Origin: Candidatus Poribacteria bacterium
GTDB lineage: Bacteria > Poribacteria > WGA-4E > WGA-3G
Assembly (NCBI GenBank): GCA_009845505.1
Contig: VXZL01000196.1
Span: 1,262 to 6,873 of the forward strand
DNA length: 5,612 bases
Reading direction: 5' to 3'
The notes beneath the pieces are model-generated. The model was not told the DNA's origin and searched no databases. It saw only the letters and a list, made by a program, of their open reading frames with translations. A program made the position numbers and the translations under genes. Numbering within the stretch: the first letter of the stretch is position 1; each line of letters starts with the position of its first letter. Shown in pieces: positions 1 through 5,612 of this stretch.

Positions 1-596
1 TCCCGCAGTGGATAGAACTTTACAACATCTCGGAGACGGAAAGTGTAGATTTGAACGGATGGCGGCTGAAAATAGAGTCCCTTGATGCCAATGACGATCG
101 ACGGCATGCGTTTATTAGGCTGAGACGTTTGATCATTCCACCGAAGGAATCCGCCCTGCTGGTGACATGGAATGCGCCGCATTCTCGCGATATCCCCATG
201 GGGCGCGTCTACAATCTTTACCTTCATCACGGAAATAGCTTCGATCAGCACAACCACCAGCACCGGAACAAAGTCTTCGGGCAGCACGGGTTCTTCTTAA
301 AGTTATATGATGCCGATGGACGCGTCCAAGACATTGCTGGGAATCTGGATGGTGCTGCTGAGACACGCGACACACCGGCGTGGGTGTTGCCTCCCGGCAA
401 AACTGCAGATGGGGAACGGGTATCGCTGCAGCGGCGGTATGAGCGTGTGATGCGGATACCCCTGGATGGTAAAACATCAGCGAGTTGGGGCTCTACATCT
501 GAAATCCCATTGCCGGTCCAGACGTATTGGGGCAGAAGTGCCGATATTGGCACACCGGGACTGACAAACGAAGACCTCTTGTCCCCGTACCCATCT
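1..596 (+). repeat. Lamin-tail module 1 (5'-truncated)
   Basis: The module lacks its VSFSE beginning, which is outside the window. It starts at PQWIELYN (3-26), passes GNLDG near 340, and ends after the variant SADIGTPG (537-560) and a short linker. It has an extra His-rich stretch near 240-265 (DQHNHQHRN) where module 2 has a shorter HRNR. Its ending is the most diverged of the three: YWGRSADIGTPG against YYGQETDIGNPG in the others. Confidence 0.8.
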
Positions 597-2222
597 GTGA
601 GTTTTAGCGAGTTTCTGTTCGCCGCGCGCGGTGGACTCCATTCGCTGCCACAATGGATAGAACTCCGCAATGCTTCTCAGACGGAGCCGGTAAACTTGAG
701 AGGGTGGCATCTTGAAATAGAGGCACAAGATGAAACCGGTGCACACAGACATATCAGGCTTCAGTTGAAGGATCTCAGGATCCCTCCGAACCAAGTCGCG
801 CTGCTCGTGACGCAGCACGGGCTTGCCTCTCGGTCGATGCCCAAAGCGCGTCTCTACAATCTCTTGATGCATCACGGGGCGACGTTCAGAGATGGCACAC
901 ACCGAAATAGGGTGATAGGTCTGAAAGGTTTCTCCTTGAAGTTGTTGACCCCTGATGGTAGAGTGAGTGACACGATGGGGAACCTTGACGGGGATAAACG
1001 GACGCGAGATACGCCGAGGTGGGAACTCGGTGCTGGTAAAACTGCAGACGGGGTGCGAACTTCGCTGCTGCGTCAATATGATAAGCTCGGTCAGGCGTTC
1101 GACGGGACAGCCTCCGCATCGTGGGTGCCTGCGTCTGAAAAGCCGTTGCGGGTCCGAACATATTACGGTCAAGAGACAGACATCGGCAATCCCGGATATG
1201 TCAATGAAGCCCTCCGGTTGCGTGGCGATCAAGTCAGTTTTAGCGAGTTGATGTTTCCGTCAAAAGTCGGCCGCCGTGCCGTGCGTTCCGTGCCGCAGTG
1301 GATAGAGCTTTACAACGCTGCTGACACGGAAATTGTAAACTTGAAAGGATGGAGTCTTGAAATAGAGGCACTCACGGGAAATGGTGAACATTGGCATACA
1401 GTTATCACCTTGAATGACTTGATTCTGCGTCCGAATGAGACGGCACTCCTCGTGACGGCAGCGGGGCCCCACTCTCAGAGTATGCCGACAGCGTCTATCT
1501 ACAACCTATTGCGTCAGCATCAGAATGTCTTTCAGAGAAACAGGGGTAGTAACACGGTTCTGGGAGAGCAGGGGTTCTTCTTGCGTTTGCGGGATCCGGC
1601 GGGTTCGCGGAGTGATGTCATTGGGAATCTGGACGGCGATCCGCAGACGAGGGATGCCCCGATGTGGGAACTGCCGGTTGTTGAAACAGCAGAGGGGGCT
1701 CGGGCATCCCTGCTGCGTCGGTATTATCACGTGACGGGTATCCCGCTGGATGGCAAAGTCGCATCCAATTGGGTATCAGCGGTGAACCTGCCCTTAGATG
1801 TGATGTGGTATTACGGTCAGGAGACAGACATCGGCAATCCGGGACACAGAGGTGGGGGGCCGCTGCCAGTGGTGTTATCGAGTTTTCGTGCGGAACATGT
1901 TGATACGGGGGTGGTCATCAAGTGGACGACGGCATCGGAGAAAGACAACGCAGGCTTCAATATCCTACGGAGTCAGATACGTCAAGGGCCCTTTGTGAAA
2001 ATCACTCCCAAACGGATTGCGGGGCACGGCACGACGAGCGAACGTCATACCTATACCTGGACAGATACGACTGCAAAGCCGAATGTTGTGTATTATTACC
2101 GTTTGGAGGAGGTGTCGTTCTCAGGCGCACATAGGCAGTTAGCAACGGTTCGATTGCGGGGTCATGTTTCTGCAAGGGGCAAACTTACGACAACCTGGAG
2201 TGATTTGAAGCAGCAACCGTAG
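1..2222 (+). CDS. Large repeat protein with three lamin-tail-domain modules and a C-terminal FN3-like module (5' end outside window)
   Basis: The frame is open from position 3, before any start codon, and already encodes PQWIELYN there, so the gene begins left of the window; the in-frame TTG at 51 is not a real start. At least 739 codons are present, with a TAG stop at 2220-2222. Three tandem modules carry the lamin-tail-domain (PF00932-like) signature: VSFSE, PQWIELYN, LxGWxLEIEA and a P-N-x-x-A-L-L-V-T strand. Each continues through GFFLKL, GNLDGD, RD-P-WEL and TDIGNPG. After 1850 a fibronectin-III-like module ends the protein. Lamin-tail domains are Ig-fold modules common in secreted or surface proteins; no enzyme motif is visible. 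The architecture resembles proteins I recall from Candidatus Poribacteria. A secreted, adhesive or structural role is inferred. The signal peptide would lie outside the window. The class of domain is fairly sure, the function unknown. Confidence 0.9.
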   Translation, partial: PQWIELYNISETESVDLNGWRLKIESLDANDDRRHAFIRLRRLIIPPKESALLVTWNAPHSRDIPMGRVYNLYLHHGNSFDQHNHQHRNKVFGQHGFFLKLYDADGRVQDIAGNLDGAAETRDTPAWVLPPGKTADGERVSLQRRYERVMRIPLDGKTSASWGSTSEIPLPVQTYWGRSADIGTPGLTNEDLLSPYPSVSFSEFLFAARGGLHSLPQWIELRNASQTEPVNLRGWHLEIEAQDETGAHRHIRLQLKDLRIPPNQVALLVTQHGLASRSMPKARLYNLLMHHGATFRDGTHRNRVIGLKGFSLKLLTPDGRVSDTMGNLDGDKRTRDTPRWELGAGKTADGVRTSLLRQYDKLGQAFDGTASASWVPASEKPLRVRTYYGQETDIGNPGYVNEALRLRGDQVSFSELMFPSKVGRRAVRSVPQWIELYNAADTEIVNLKGWSLEIEALTGNGEHWHTVITLNDLILRPNETALLVTAAGPHSQSMPTASIYNLLRQHQNVFQRNRGSNTVLGEQGFFLRLRDPAGSRSDVIGNLDGDPQTRDAPMWELPVVETAEGARASLLRRYYHVTGIPLDGKVASNWVSAVNLPLDVMWYYGQETDIGNPGHRGGGPLPVVLSSFRAEHVDTGVVIKWTTASEKDNAGFNILRSQIRQGPFVKITPKRIAGHGTTSERHTYTWTDTTAKPNVVYYYRLEEVSFSGAHRQLATVRLRGHVSARGKLTTTWSDLKQQP
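597..1232 (+). repeat. Lamin-tail module 2
   Basis: This complete module of 212 codons runs from VSFSEFLF (597) through PQWIELRN (648) to YYGQETDIGNPG (1161-1196) and a linker. The PQWIEL motif recurs exactly 645 bases after that of module 1 and 645 bases before that of module 3. Its opening uses different codons from modules 1 and 3, while its last part is almost identical in DNA to module 3. Confidence 0.85.
1233..1850 (+). repeat. Lamin-tail module 3
   Basis: This module runs from VSFSELMF (1233) through PQWIELYN (1293) to YYGQETDIGNPG (1809-1844). It carries a three-residue insertion between VSFSE and PQWIEL compared with module 2, with a basic stretch (KVGRRAVRS). It leads into a Gly-rich linker (HRGGGPLP) and the C-terminal module. 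Confidence 0.85.
1851..2219 (+). other. C-terminal fibronectin-III-like module of the lamin-tail protein
   Basis: About 123 residues begin at GGPLPVVLSSFRAE. The pattern that follows is VVIKWTTASEKDNAGFNILRS, then TYTWTDTTAKPN, VYYYRLEEV and LATVRLRG: strands B, C, E and F/G of an FN3-like beta sandwich, with the tyrosine-rich YYYRLE corner. The last 20 or so residues (VSARGKLTTTWSDLKQQP) are hydrophilic. I recall similar closing modules on many large secreted proteins of Poribacteria and, for the LPV-LSSF / NAGF part, of Bacteroidetes. Whether the tail is a sorting signal cannot be told from sequence alone. Confidence 0.7.
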
Positions 2223-2255
2223 TCGTCTCAAATACAACAATGCCTTTACGGATAA
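2223..2255. other. Convergent intergenic gap, no clear terminator
   Basis: Only 33 bases separate the stop codons of the two convergent genes. The best inverted repeat is CCGTA (2218-2222) with TACGG (2247-2251), five pairs with a 24-base loop and no T-run. That is too weak to call a bidirectional terminator. Transcripts from both sides probably overlap or end by other means. Confidence 0.5.
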
Positions 2256-4343
2256 CTATTTCAGCCGTTTTGGGTGTTCTTTAAGAAAACGCATGACTGT
2301 GTCTGGATCGGTGGCTTGAAGGTTGCCAAGCGTACTGGCTTCTTCTATGAGTGCTGTCATTTGGACAGGGTTGTCGGTGAGTGTGTCTTCCGCCCTTTCG
2401 TAAAAATAGGCTGCCTGCGCTTTTTGATCGTGCTTCTCATTTATTGCAGCGAGATAGATGTAAGCAGCGGCGAGACGTGGAGATTCAGTACGGTTCTGAA
2501 TGAACTCGTTAAAAGCGAAGCGTGCCTCATTGTAACGTCCATCGTCGTAATGAACGCGTCCGATCCGAAACTGTGCTCTATCGGAGAAACTATCCTTGTG
2601 CCCACCGGCAAGATACCTATCACGTTCTGGATATCCAATAGTAGTTTTATAGGCTTGTAGTGCCTCGCTATAGCGGTTCAGTTTTCTGTACAACTCGCCT
2701 AACTGGAAATGTGCCATCATCGCTTGCAAGGTATCCGGATGTGATGCAATAACTGTTTTATATGCCGCAAGTGCCTCGTTAGGATCAGAGAGGCGTTCAG
2801 CGTAAAGAAGTCCGCTACGATAGAGGGCTTCGGCGGAATATGTCAAATTGGGATAGTGTTTCGCTACCAGTTGATATGCCTCAATTGCCTTCGGGTAGTC
2901 TTGTAACTGTCGCTCATAGATGGTCCCGATTTGCAATTGCGCCCGTGCCGCCTCAATAGGTGGTAGGGCGTTGTTATGGAGCTGCTCGCGCAGATTTTCA
3001 ATGGCTGCAAGGTGTTGGAGTGTCGAAAGTTGTTCGGATGCCAGTTTTGCTTGGGGTGTATGCGGTACGGTGGCAACGAGGTTTCGGACGATGCTTAATG
3101 CCTCATTAAAATCTCTATCCGCCCGTGCTTTGTCCAACCGTTCTAATTCCGTTTCCGACATCTGTTCTGCAAGATTCTCGATTTTCCTATGAATTTGGGT
3201 TCTCACTTCAGACACACTCTTATCGTGCATTGAAATCTGTCCTAAATATGCGGGGTCGAGTTGTGGCAGATACGCATGAAGGAATGTTTCAAAAGCCCCT
3301 ATTGCTTTCGGATAGTTCAAGGCTTTTTCGTGGCAAACCCCTGTCCAATAGATGACAGCGTGCATATTCCAGAAGTTCGGATATTTCTGTTTGAGTTTCT
3401 CAAACACAGGGATTGCCAGTGAGTATTTTTCAGTAGTCCGGTGGATATTTGCAATCTGATAGAGTGCTTCCGCTGCGAAATTGCTCGTGGGATAATCGTT
3501 CACAACCTTTCTGTAGGTCGCAATCGCTAAGCCAGATTGGTTGAGAACGGTATGCCTTAAATGCGCAATACGCCATCTCGCTTCTGGTGCCATGACGGTA
3601 TCTGGGTGCGCTGCTAACAGTTCCTCGTACTTGACAATTGCTTTTGAAGGTTGATTGAGTTGCGACTGGTTCCGGTAAAGTTCGGCTATCTGGAACTGGG
3701 CAACGGCAGCAAGCGGCGTGCCACGGTGCTGAATCATTACACGCTGCTGCTCCCTGAGATCAGCGAGTGCCGTGTTAATATCCCGAATCTTTTGTAAACC
3801 CGTTTTATGCACGAAGTGGGCGGCAGGCGCGAGTTTGATCAGCCTGTCGTAGGTCTGAATCGCATCCTGGTAGTTACCCATGCGACTGTAGACATCCCCT
3901 TTCTTAATGATAGCCAGAAAGAGCTCTTCAGGAGTGAGACCATTTTTTTCAAACTGCAGAATTTTGTCATAAGCCGCAGCTGCGTGATTGTATTGATGCG
4001 TGTAGTTGTAGTAGATTTCGCCAATCTGATAGTAGCACCAACTTTTTACCGCAATATCCTTGGTAGATTCTGCAAGGGCTTCGAGTTTATGAAGTGCTTG
4101 GGTATACTCTCCCGCTTCAATTAAGACGTGCACTTCTTCAAAGTGCGCAACCGCTGCAAGCGGAAGGAAGAACATTATTAGCAGTACCTGTGAGATAAGG
4201 GTTTTCAGCTGTCTATTGTCAGGCTTCAGACAAGAACAATTTGTAAAAGTCTTCCACCGCTCGGTATACGCTAAGAGGCGGTGAATTGTTACAGGAAGAC
4301 CTCTTAACTGACAACTGATAACTGATAACCGACAACTATTCAT
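2256..4343 (-). CDS. Exported TPR-repeat protein, third gene of the sigma/anti-sigma operon
   Basis: The gene encodes 695 residues from ATG at 4343-4341. This start was chosen because AAGGGA sits 8 bases upstream and it lies 2 bases after the anti-sigma stop; the longer reading from 4412 overlaps that gene by 67 bases and has no such support. Residues 49-66 are hydrophobic (LISQVLLIMFFLPLAAVA) with a likely signal-peptidase-I site AVA|HF; there is no lipobox. About a dozen TPR-like helix pairs follow, roughly at residues 68-130, 140-173, 209-355 and 464-650, with motifs such as AEALYQIANIH, AIEAYQLVAKHYPN and GELYRKLNRYSEAL. A less regular, charged helical stretch lies near 380-455. The repeats resemble those of BamD/YbgF-type periplasmic proteins, which scaffold protein contacts. 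Role unknown; a periplasmic or surface scaffold is inferred. Residues 3-46 appear to derive from an inserted repeat element. An alternative start is ATG at 4175, which would leave an incomplete signal peptide. Confidence 0.85.
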   Translation of the reverse strand: MNSCRLSVISCQLRGLPVTIHRLLAYTERWKTFTNCSCLKPDNRQLKTLISQVLLIMFFLPLAAVAHFEEVHVLIEAGEYTQALHKLEALAESTKDIAVKSWCYYQIGEIYYNYTHQYNHAAAAYDKILQFEKNGLTPEELFLAIIKKGDVYSRMGNYQDAIQTYDRLIKLAPAAHFVHKTGLQKIRDINTALADLREQQRVMIQHRGTPLAAVAQFQIAELYRNQSQLNQPSKAIVKYEELLAAHPDTVMAPEARWRIAHLRHTVLNQSGLAIATYRKVVNDYPTSNFAAEALYQIANIHRTTEKYSLAIPVFEKLKQKYPNFWNMHAVIYWTGVCHEKALNYPKAIGAFETFLHAYLPQLDPAYLGQISMHDKSVSEVRTQIHRKIENLAEQMSETELERLDKARADRDFNEALSIVRNLVATVPHTPQAKLASEQLSTLQHLAAIENLREQLHNNALPPIEAARAQLQIGTIYERQLQDYPKAIEAYQLVAKHYPNLTYSAEALYRSGLLYAERLSDPNEALAAYKTVIASHPDTLQAMMAHFQLGELYRKLNRYSEALQAYKTTIGYPERDRYLAGGHKDSFSDRAQFRIGRVHYDDGRYNEARFAFNEFIQNRTESPRLAAAYIYLAAINEKHDQKAQAAYFYERAEDTLTDNPVQMTALIEEASTLGNLQATDPDTVMRFLKEHPKRLK
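4272..4306. repeat. Inner inverted repeat of the element (possible RNA hairpin)
   Basis: TAAGAGG at 4272-4278 pairs with CCTCTTA at 4300-4306 across a 21-base loop. It lies within the translated part of the TPR mRNA, about 40 bases after its start codon. There is no T-run, so it is not an intrinsic terminator, but it could be a folded barrier for translation. Confidence 0.5.
4307..4337. repeat. 7-base tandem array (ACTGAYA), about 4.5 copies
   Basis: On the plus strand the units are ACTGACA, ACTGATA, ACTGATA, ACCGACA and a partial ACT. Three degenerate copies in the opposite orientation (CCTGACA, ATAGACA, GCTGAAA) make up the other arm near 4203-4223. Read on the minus strand, the array has no stop codon in any frame, because a heptad cycles through all three frames as TTA TCA GTT ATC AGT TAT CAG. 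On the plus strand TGA and TAA are frequent. The TPR gene reads the open direction (LSVISCQ). Confidence 0.85.
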
Positions 4344-4345
4344 TG

Positions 4346-4969
4346 CTAATATCCCTTGGCAGCTACCTGAGTTGTGTTGTTGACCTTTAAACTTTGCGCC
4401 AGCTTCATCCAATCGGTACCTTGTGCCTGTTCTTTAACCCGCTGGAGGCGGCTTTCTGTGTCCCACGCGTCATTTCGGAGGTGATATGTAATCATAGCAT
4501 CCTCCAAATTCCGCTGGATGTCCTGTTGAAGATATTGCTCAATCCGGGCATCAGCCGATTCTGATTCGCTTAATTGCAACTCCACTTTCGGCTGCCAGAA
4601 CTCGCCAACTAAGACAACGGCAGTAATCAAAGCGATCAGAGCAGTGCTTGCGGCAGCGGTTTTGTGCCATTGAAAAAGGGCTTGAATGTTGGATAAAAAT
4701 GATCGAATACGCGAAGGGGCGGATTCCTCTTGTGAGGCGGCGAGACGTTTGTACACATTCATCTCAATATCCTGAAGTGCTGCTTCAGGTAAAGTTACTT
4801 CGTTCTCTGCCATATCCGTCAATTTTAGTAAGGTAGTGAAGGACTCAACCGCTTTGCTACAGTCTGAACATTTCTTCAAATGCTGTTCAAACGATTCTGC
4901 TTCTTTACTCGACAAAAGTTTAGACGCATAATCAATAGCTTGTCCTTCAGACTTATTACACTTAGGCAT
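4346..4969 (-). CDS. Membrane-anchored zinc-finger (ZAS / zf-HC2) anti-sigma factor
   Basis: The protein has 207 residues. The cytosolic N-terminus carries His30-x3-Cys34-x2-Cys37 with Cys4 as a possible fourth ligand, the arrangement of zinc-binding anti-sigma domains that wrap around an ECF sigma factor. Residues 104-124 form one hydrophobic helix (TAAASTALIALITAVVLVGEF). The remaining 83 residues lie outside the membrane and are rich in Glu, Gln and Arg, probably helical (RIEQYLQQDIQRNLEDAM). In the family, an envelope signal leads to proteolysis or a shape change that frees the sigma factor. It lies 14 bases downstream of the sigma gene with a strong ribosome binding site, the usual pairing. 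Its outer domain matches no sensor fold I recognise. The call is confident; the inducing signal is unknown. Confidence 0.9.
   Translation of the reverse strand: MPKCNKSEGQAIDYASKLLSSKEAESFEQHLKKCSDCSKAVESFTTLLKLTDMAENEVTLPEAALQDIEMNVYKRLAASQEESAPSRIRSFLSNIQALFQWHKTAAASTALIALITAVVLVGEFWQPKVELQLSESESADARIEQYLQQDIQRNLEDAMITYHLRNDAWDTESRLQRVKEQAQGTDWMKLAQSLKVNNTTQVAAKGY
4352..4357 (-). promoter_or_regulatory. Ribosome binding site deciding the TPR gene start
   Basis: AAGGGA on the minus strand lies 8 bases before the ATG at 4343, inside the last codons of the anti-sigma gene. It supports the 695-residue reading with the start codon before the inserted element. It also implies translational coupling with the gene upstream. 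Confidence 0.7.
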
Positions 4970-4976
4970 AAATGTT

Positions 4977-4985
4977 CCCTCCTTT
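4977..4985 (-). promoter_or_regulatory. Strong ribosome binding site of the anti-sigma gene
   Basis: AAAGGAGGG on the minus strand, 8 bases before the ATG at 4969, is near the perfect Shine-Dalgarno sequence. Its first bases overlap the TAA stop of the sigma gene (4986-4984), so termination on sigma places ribosomes at the anti-sigma start. The sigma gene itself has only a weak site, which would favour anti-sigma over sigma in protein ratio. Confidence 0.85.
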
Positions 4986-5565
4986 AGAGTTCGTTGTTTT
5001 CCCGGAGTGGGTGCAGCAGCGTTTGCAACCGTTTCATCGCACGGTGTAAATGGATTTTCACTGTACCCTCTGCCATATTAAGGGTTTCCGCAACTTCTTT
5101 GATTTGGAGACCTTCATATCGATTTAAAATAAATACTGCTTTCTGTTTCGGGGAGAGTTGATCGACGGCTTCACGAATAATGCGTCCGAGCTCCTTCTCT
5201 TCCACTTCTTTTACAGGATTGCTGTATTGGTCGGTGGCTACAAGATTCTCTTCTGGAATTTCCAGATCCTCTAACGCATAGACAGGGTGACGCGCTTTCG
5301 CACGGTGATAGTCGATGACAAGATTGGCGGCTATTTTGTAAAGCCATGTTGAGAATTTAGCTTTCGGCTGCCAATTCTCCAACGCGCGATACGCCTTGAA
5401 GAAGACTTCGATAGTAATATCTTCAGCGTCTTCATAATTTCTTACCGAGCGCAGGAGATACGAGAAGATTTTCGATTTATAACGCTTCATCAACTCATCA
5501 AATGCGTTTTGGCGACCGGCTTGAAACTGGGCAACTAACATTTCATCATCAATCAACTTATCCAT
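4984..5565 (-). CDS. ECF-family (group 4) RNA polymerase sigma factor, RpoE-like
   Basis: The protein has 193 residues, typical for ECF sigma factors, with only regions 2 and 4. Region 2 spans about 21-90: DAEDITIEVFFKAY (46-59) is the core-binding helix 2.2, and FSTWLYKIAANLVIDYHRAK (71-90) covers 2.3 and 2.4, which melt and read the -10 element. A linker (91-127) is acidic. Region 4 spans about 128-183, with LSPKQKAVFILNRYEGLQ and the helix-turn-helix KEVAETLNMAEGTVKIHLHRA that reads the -35 element. No extra C-terminal domain is present. The start at 5565 gives the usual DDEMLVAQFQAG N-terminus, though its ribosome site (GGGAA, 5568-5572) is weak and close. It is the first gene of the operon and is expected to activate that operon, as most ECF factors do, and to be held by the anti-sigma factor encoded next. 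Confidence 0.95.
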   Translation of the reverse strand: MDKLIDDEMLVAQFQAGRQNAFDELMKRYKSKIFSYLLRSVRNYEDAEDITIEVFFKAYRALENWQPKAKFSTWLYKIAANLVIDYHRAKARHPVYALEDLEIPEENLVATDQYSNPVKEVEEKELGRIIREAVDQLSPKQKAVFILNRYEGLQIKEVAETLNMAEGTVKIHLHRAMKRLQTLLHPLRENNEL

Positions 5566-5612
5566 AATTCCCGACTTTCGATATCGGTTGGAAGTTTTGT
5601 CCGTATCAAAAC
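5566..5612 (-). promoter_or_regulatory. Upstream region of the sigma operon, partly in window; no firm promoter
   Basis: Only 47 bases upstream of the sigma gene are present. On the minus strand an AAAACTT (5598-5592) lies 16 bases before a GTC (5575-5573), loosely like the AAC and GTC halves of ECF promoters, but a start from it would fall almost on the ATG. An 8-base palindrome CGATATCG is at 5579-5586. Neither is enough to name a promoter; the true one may lie beyond the window. Confidence 0.2.

Larger units (their letters stand above)
4201..4337. mobile_element. Small palindromic interspersed element (MITE-like) inserted in frame in the TPR gene
   Basis: Imperfect terminal inverted repeats are visible: 4201-4222 against the reverse complement of 4308-4329 match at 17 of 22 positions. 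The inner part holds a 7-bp inverted repeat, TAAGAGG (4272-4278) with CCTCTTA (4300-4306), and scattered pairs GTCTTCC / GGAAGAC and AACAATT / AATTGTT. It encodes no protein of its own and has no transposase. Boundaries are uncertain by several bases. The core of 129-132 bases is a multiple of three, so the host reading frame survives. No target-site duplication is obvious. It resembles in kind the short palindromic or heptad-array repeats of cyanobacteria and of Poribacteria-like genomes (recalled, not searched). Confidence 0.65.

Noticed and set aside
477..1232. Minus-strand open frame of about 250 codons opposite the lamin-tail gene
   Set aside because: It is a mirror of the repeated coding sequence, has no recognisable domain or ribosome site, and lies wholly inside a clearly coding plus-strand gene.
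2218..2251. Possible bidirectional terminator between the convergent genes
   Set aside because: The stem is only five pairs with a 24-base loop and no flanking T-run.
2274..2660. Plus-strand open frame of about 128 codons opposite the 3' end of the TPR gene
   Set aside because: The minus strand is clearly coding TPR repeats here, and the plus-strand product is cysteine-rich with no family features.
4149..4163. Small hairpin CCGCT-GCA-AGCGG
   Set aside because: It falls in codons for the LAAVA signal-peptide end; a similar PLAAVA coding stretch near 3700-3720 shows that the codons explain it.
4344..4412. N-terminal extension of the TPR gene to an ATG at 4412
   Set aside because: It would overlap the anti-sigma gene by 67 bases and translates antisense-like, low-complexity residues with no ribosome site of note. 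The ATG at 4343 has AAGGGA at an 8-base spacing.
5579..5586. CGATATCG palindrome as an operator
   Set aside because: Eight symmetric bases occur often by chance, and the symmetry does not extend outward.
5573..5598. ECF-type promoter AAAACTT-16-GTC ahead of the sigma gene
   Set aside because: The match is loose, and transcription would start almost at the ATG, needing a leaderless mRNA. The window ends too soon to compare alternatives.

Overview
The window looks like a fragment of a bacterial genome of the Candidatus Poribacteria type (sponge-associated or marine uncultured bacteria), or a near relative. This assignment is from memory of protein style, not from a search. The clues are tandem lamin-tail modules with PQWIELYN, GNLDG and TDIGNPG signatures, a closing LPVVLSSFRAE / IKWTTASEKDNAGF / LRGHVSARGKLTT module, and an interspersed heptad repeat that reads as LSVIS when translated. 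Base composition is moderate.

Layout. Positions 1-2222 (+ strand) are the 3' part of a long gene cut by the left edge. It encodes three tandem lamin-tail-domain modules of about 212-215 residues and a C-terminal fibronectin-III-like module. It meets, tail to tail with a 33-base gap, a minus-strand operon that fills the rest of the window. Read 5' to 3' from the right, the operon holds an ECF sigma factor (5565-4984), a membrane-anchored zinc-binding anti-sigma factor (4969-4346) and an exported TPR-repeat protein of about 695 residues (4343-2256). Spacings are 14 and 2 bases, so the three genes are very probably co-transcribed and translationally coupled.

The most interesting point is at the start of the TPR gene. 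An element of about 130 bases with imperfect terminal inverted repeats and a 7-base tandem array (ACTGAYA) lies between a well-supported start codon and the signal-peptide core. It keeps the frame open. If it is removed, the start codon's first two residues (MN) join KTLISQVLL... to give an ordinary signal peptide of about 22 residues. The element therefore seems to have inserted in frame into a coding sequence, adding about 44 residues to the signal peptide's N-region. This resembles in behaviour the in-frame palindromic elements known from Rickettsia.

Functionally, the sigma/anti-sigma pair is a standard trans-envelope signalling unit, and the TPR protein is a likely extracytoplasmic partner or output. 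The lamin-tail protein is probably a surface or secreted protein. No RNA gene, CRISPR array, phage gene or transposase was seen.
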